DNA from: Dissophora ornata
Lineage: Eukaryota; Mortierellomycota; Mortierellomycetes; Mortierellales; Mortierellaceae
Reading direction: 5' to 3'
DNA length: 13,337 bases
Assembly (NCBI GenBank): GCA_025201705.1
Contig: MU617432.1
Span: forward strand, 1-13,337
Positions within the stretch are counted from its first letter, which is position 1, and every line of letters starts with the position of its first letter. The translations under genes and the position numbers were made by a program. Shown here one piece after another: positions 12,094 to 13,337 of this stretch. Under the pieces are notes generated by a model, which saw only the letters and a list, made by a program, of their open reading frames with translations, did no database searches and had not been told where the DNA came from.

Positions 12094-13337
12094 CTACTTG
12101 ACCTCGACCTTCTCAGAGGCTTTGCTCAGAGAGGTTGACGATCCATTGAAGATGGCTGTCGCGCCCTCGGAAATGACGCCAGACTCCTTCATCTCATAGA
12201 TCTGACTGTTGCGAGCAGTCTCCATCTCTTCAGGGTGCCCAACTTTGTCATTTCCCAGCTCTTCCTCGCCGGCACCAGCAGCGACCGCCGCTACTTCAAT
12301 TGGGTTCGTCTCTGGTATCCTGGCTGGATCTTGGTTGGATGCAACAATGGCGGTCACAACAAGGCCAACACCACCCATGATTGCGTATGTGTAGAATGCA
12401 GCGCGGTAACCGGGCAGAAGATCTGCTCCCGTGGCTCCTGTGGGGTTTCGACTATTCGCAATGATATTCGTGATGGCGATACCGATGGGAGCCCCGATTT
12501 GCAAGCAGACGTTGTAAACTGGATATGATGATGAGAGGAACAGAAATGGCGCGAACATGTTGGTTAAGTTTGTTACAATGTATAGCATGTGATATTACAT
12601 ATCTAGGCGCAACTTTCTTACCTGCTCCCACAACGCCTTGATCTTCGTTGTCAGCATCCGCAACAGAGTTGATCTGACAGCAGAGCCAGATAGGTGCCAT
12701 ACCCAAAAAGTTCAAAATCAGAGCTGGGAAGGCGATCGACCAGTAGGTTGAATCGGCCTTAGTCTGGGCAAAGAGTACACCGGAAGCAATAAAGAAGAAC
12801 CAGCCTACGATCATGATGATCTTGGTTCTGACCACCGTCACCAGCTTGGTCAAGGCCACAATGGTGACAATCGCTCCAACACCATGGACGATATAGGCAA
12901 AAGAGGTGTGCAGAGGAGTGTAACCCAGCACGTTCTGGAAGGTGAGGGAAGTAAAGAAGATCATGGAGTTGATCCCTGAAGACACGCAAATAATGGTCAA
13001 GCACGAGGCCACAAGACGGCGGGAGCGCCAGATATGAGGTGGCATGATTGGGTAGTCGATGCGGTACTCGATCGCGACGAAGACCACCAGTAGAACTACT
13101 CCAACGACGAAGGGCGCCAAAGTCGAAGCCGAGGCCCATCCACTTGCAGGACCCTCGCTCAGATAGTAGATTACACCGACAACACCGAGCATGAATGAGG
13201 CGATGCCGAAAATGTCAATACGACGATCCACAATCGTGGACTGACCCTTCTCGGCCGGGATGACCACGAAGCCGAGCAGGGCCATCGCGAAACCGAGTAT
13301 GGAGGTGAAATAAAAGATCCATCGCCAACCTACGTTA
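12094..13337 (-). CDS. MFS transporter, DHA2-like drug/H+ antiporter family, 5' end outside window
   Basis: Plasma- or vacuolar-membrane proton-coupled exporter of the major facilitator superfamily; the substrate cannot be told from sequence. Two exons are visible: 13337-12622 and 12518-12094, joined across a 103-nt intron (donor GCAG/GTAAGA, acceptor TATCCAG) to restore NEDQGVVGAVYNVCLQIGAP, a pattern typical of fungal 14-helix drug antiporters. About 379 residues are visible. The fragment opens at VGWRWIFYF, the usual start of helix 6, and holds about nine hydrophobic helices (roughly helices 6-14 of 14), then a hydrophilic, acidic C-terminal tail of about 70 residues ending VEVK. The N-terminal third, with the motif A and motif C regions, is beyond the edge. 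A TAACGTAG at 13337-13330 could also be an intron acceptor, so the first two visible codons are uncertain. No frame damage was seen. Confidence 0.88.

Overview
The window looks like nuclear DNA of a filamentous fungus. Genes are broken by short GT-AG introns (about 90-130 nt, with a few longer ones). The introns carry T-rich 3' ends and CTAAC-like branch sites, the leaders are pyrimidine-rich, and homopolymer A/T runs and trinucleotide repeats are frequent. Low-complexity Ser, Ala, His and Gln stretches inside conserved proteins resemble Mucoromycota/Mortierella-type genomes, but that placement is an inference and not proven by the sequence.

Layout: (1) 102-4591, plus strand: a complete five-exon IRE1 gene, the ER-membrane unfolded-protein sensor kinase/endoribonuclease, 1260 residues as reconstructed. 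(2) 4592-4796: a short convergent intergenic gap. (3) 4797-6949, minus strand: a complete four-exon UTP18 gene, a WD40 protein of the small-subunit processome, 608 residues. (4) 6950-7721: intergenic DNA holding the UTP18 leader and the 3' flank of the next gene. (5) 7722-10283, minus strand: a three-exon gene for a His/Gln/Ser-rich protein of 588 residues with a charged helical segment. It is not recognised and is perhaps a nuclear regulator. (6) 10284-12093: 1.8 kb without a supportable gene, holding the probable promoter and a 5'-UTR intron of gene 5. (7) 12094-13337, minus strand: the C-terminal two thirds of a 14-helix MFS drug/H+ antiporter-type transporter, cut off by the window edge.

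The genes do not form a pathway. IRE1 (ER stress) and UTP18 (18S rRNA maturation) are housekeeping genes that happen to face each other, and the transporter and low-complexity protein are independent. I saw no mobile element, CRISPR array, tRNA or rRNA. I found no clear undescribed multi-gene system. The items most worth a second look are the unrecognised coiled-coil gene with its possible GC-AG intron and alternative C-terminus, the lineage-specific inserts in the IRE1 kinase, and a CGG-N7-CCG palindrome upstream of UTP18.
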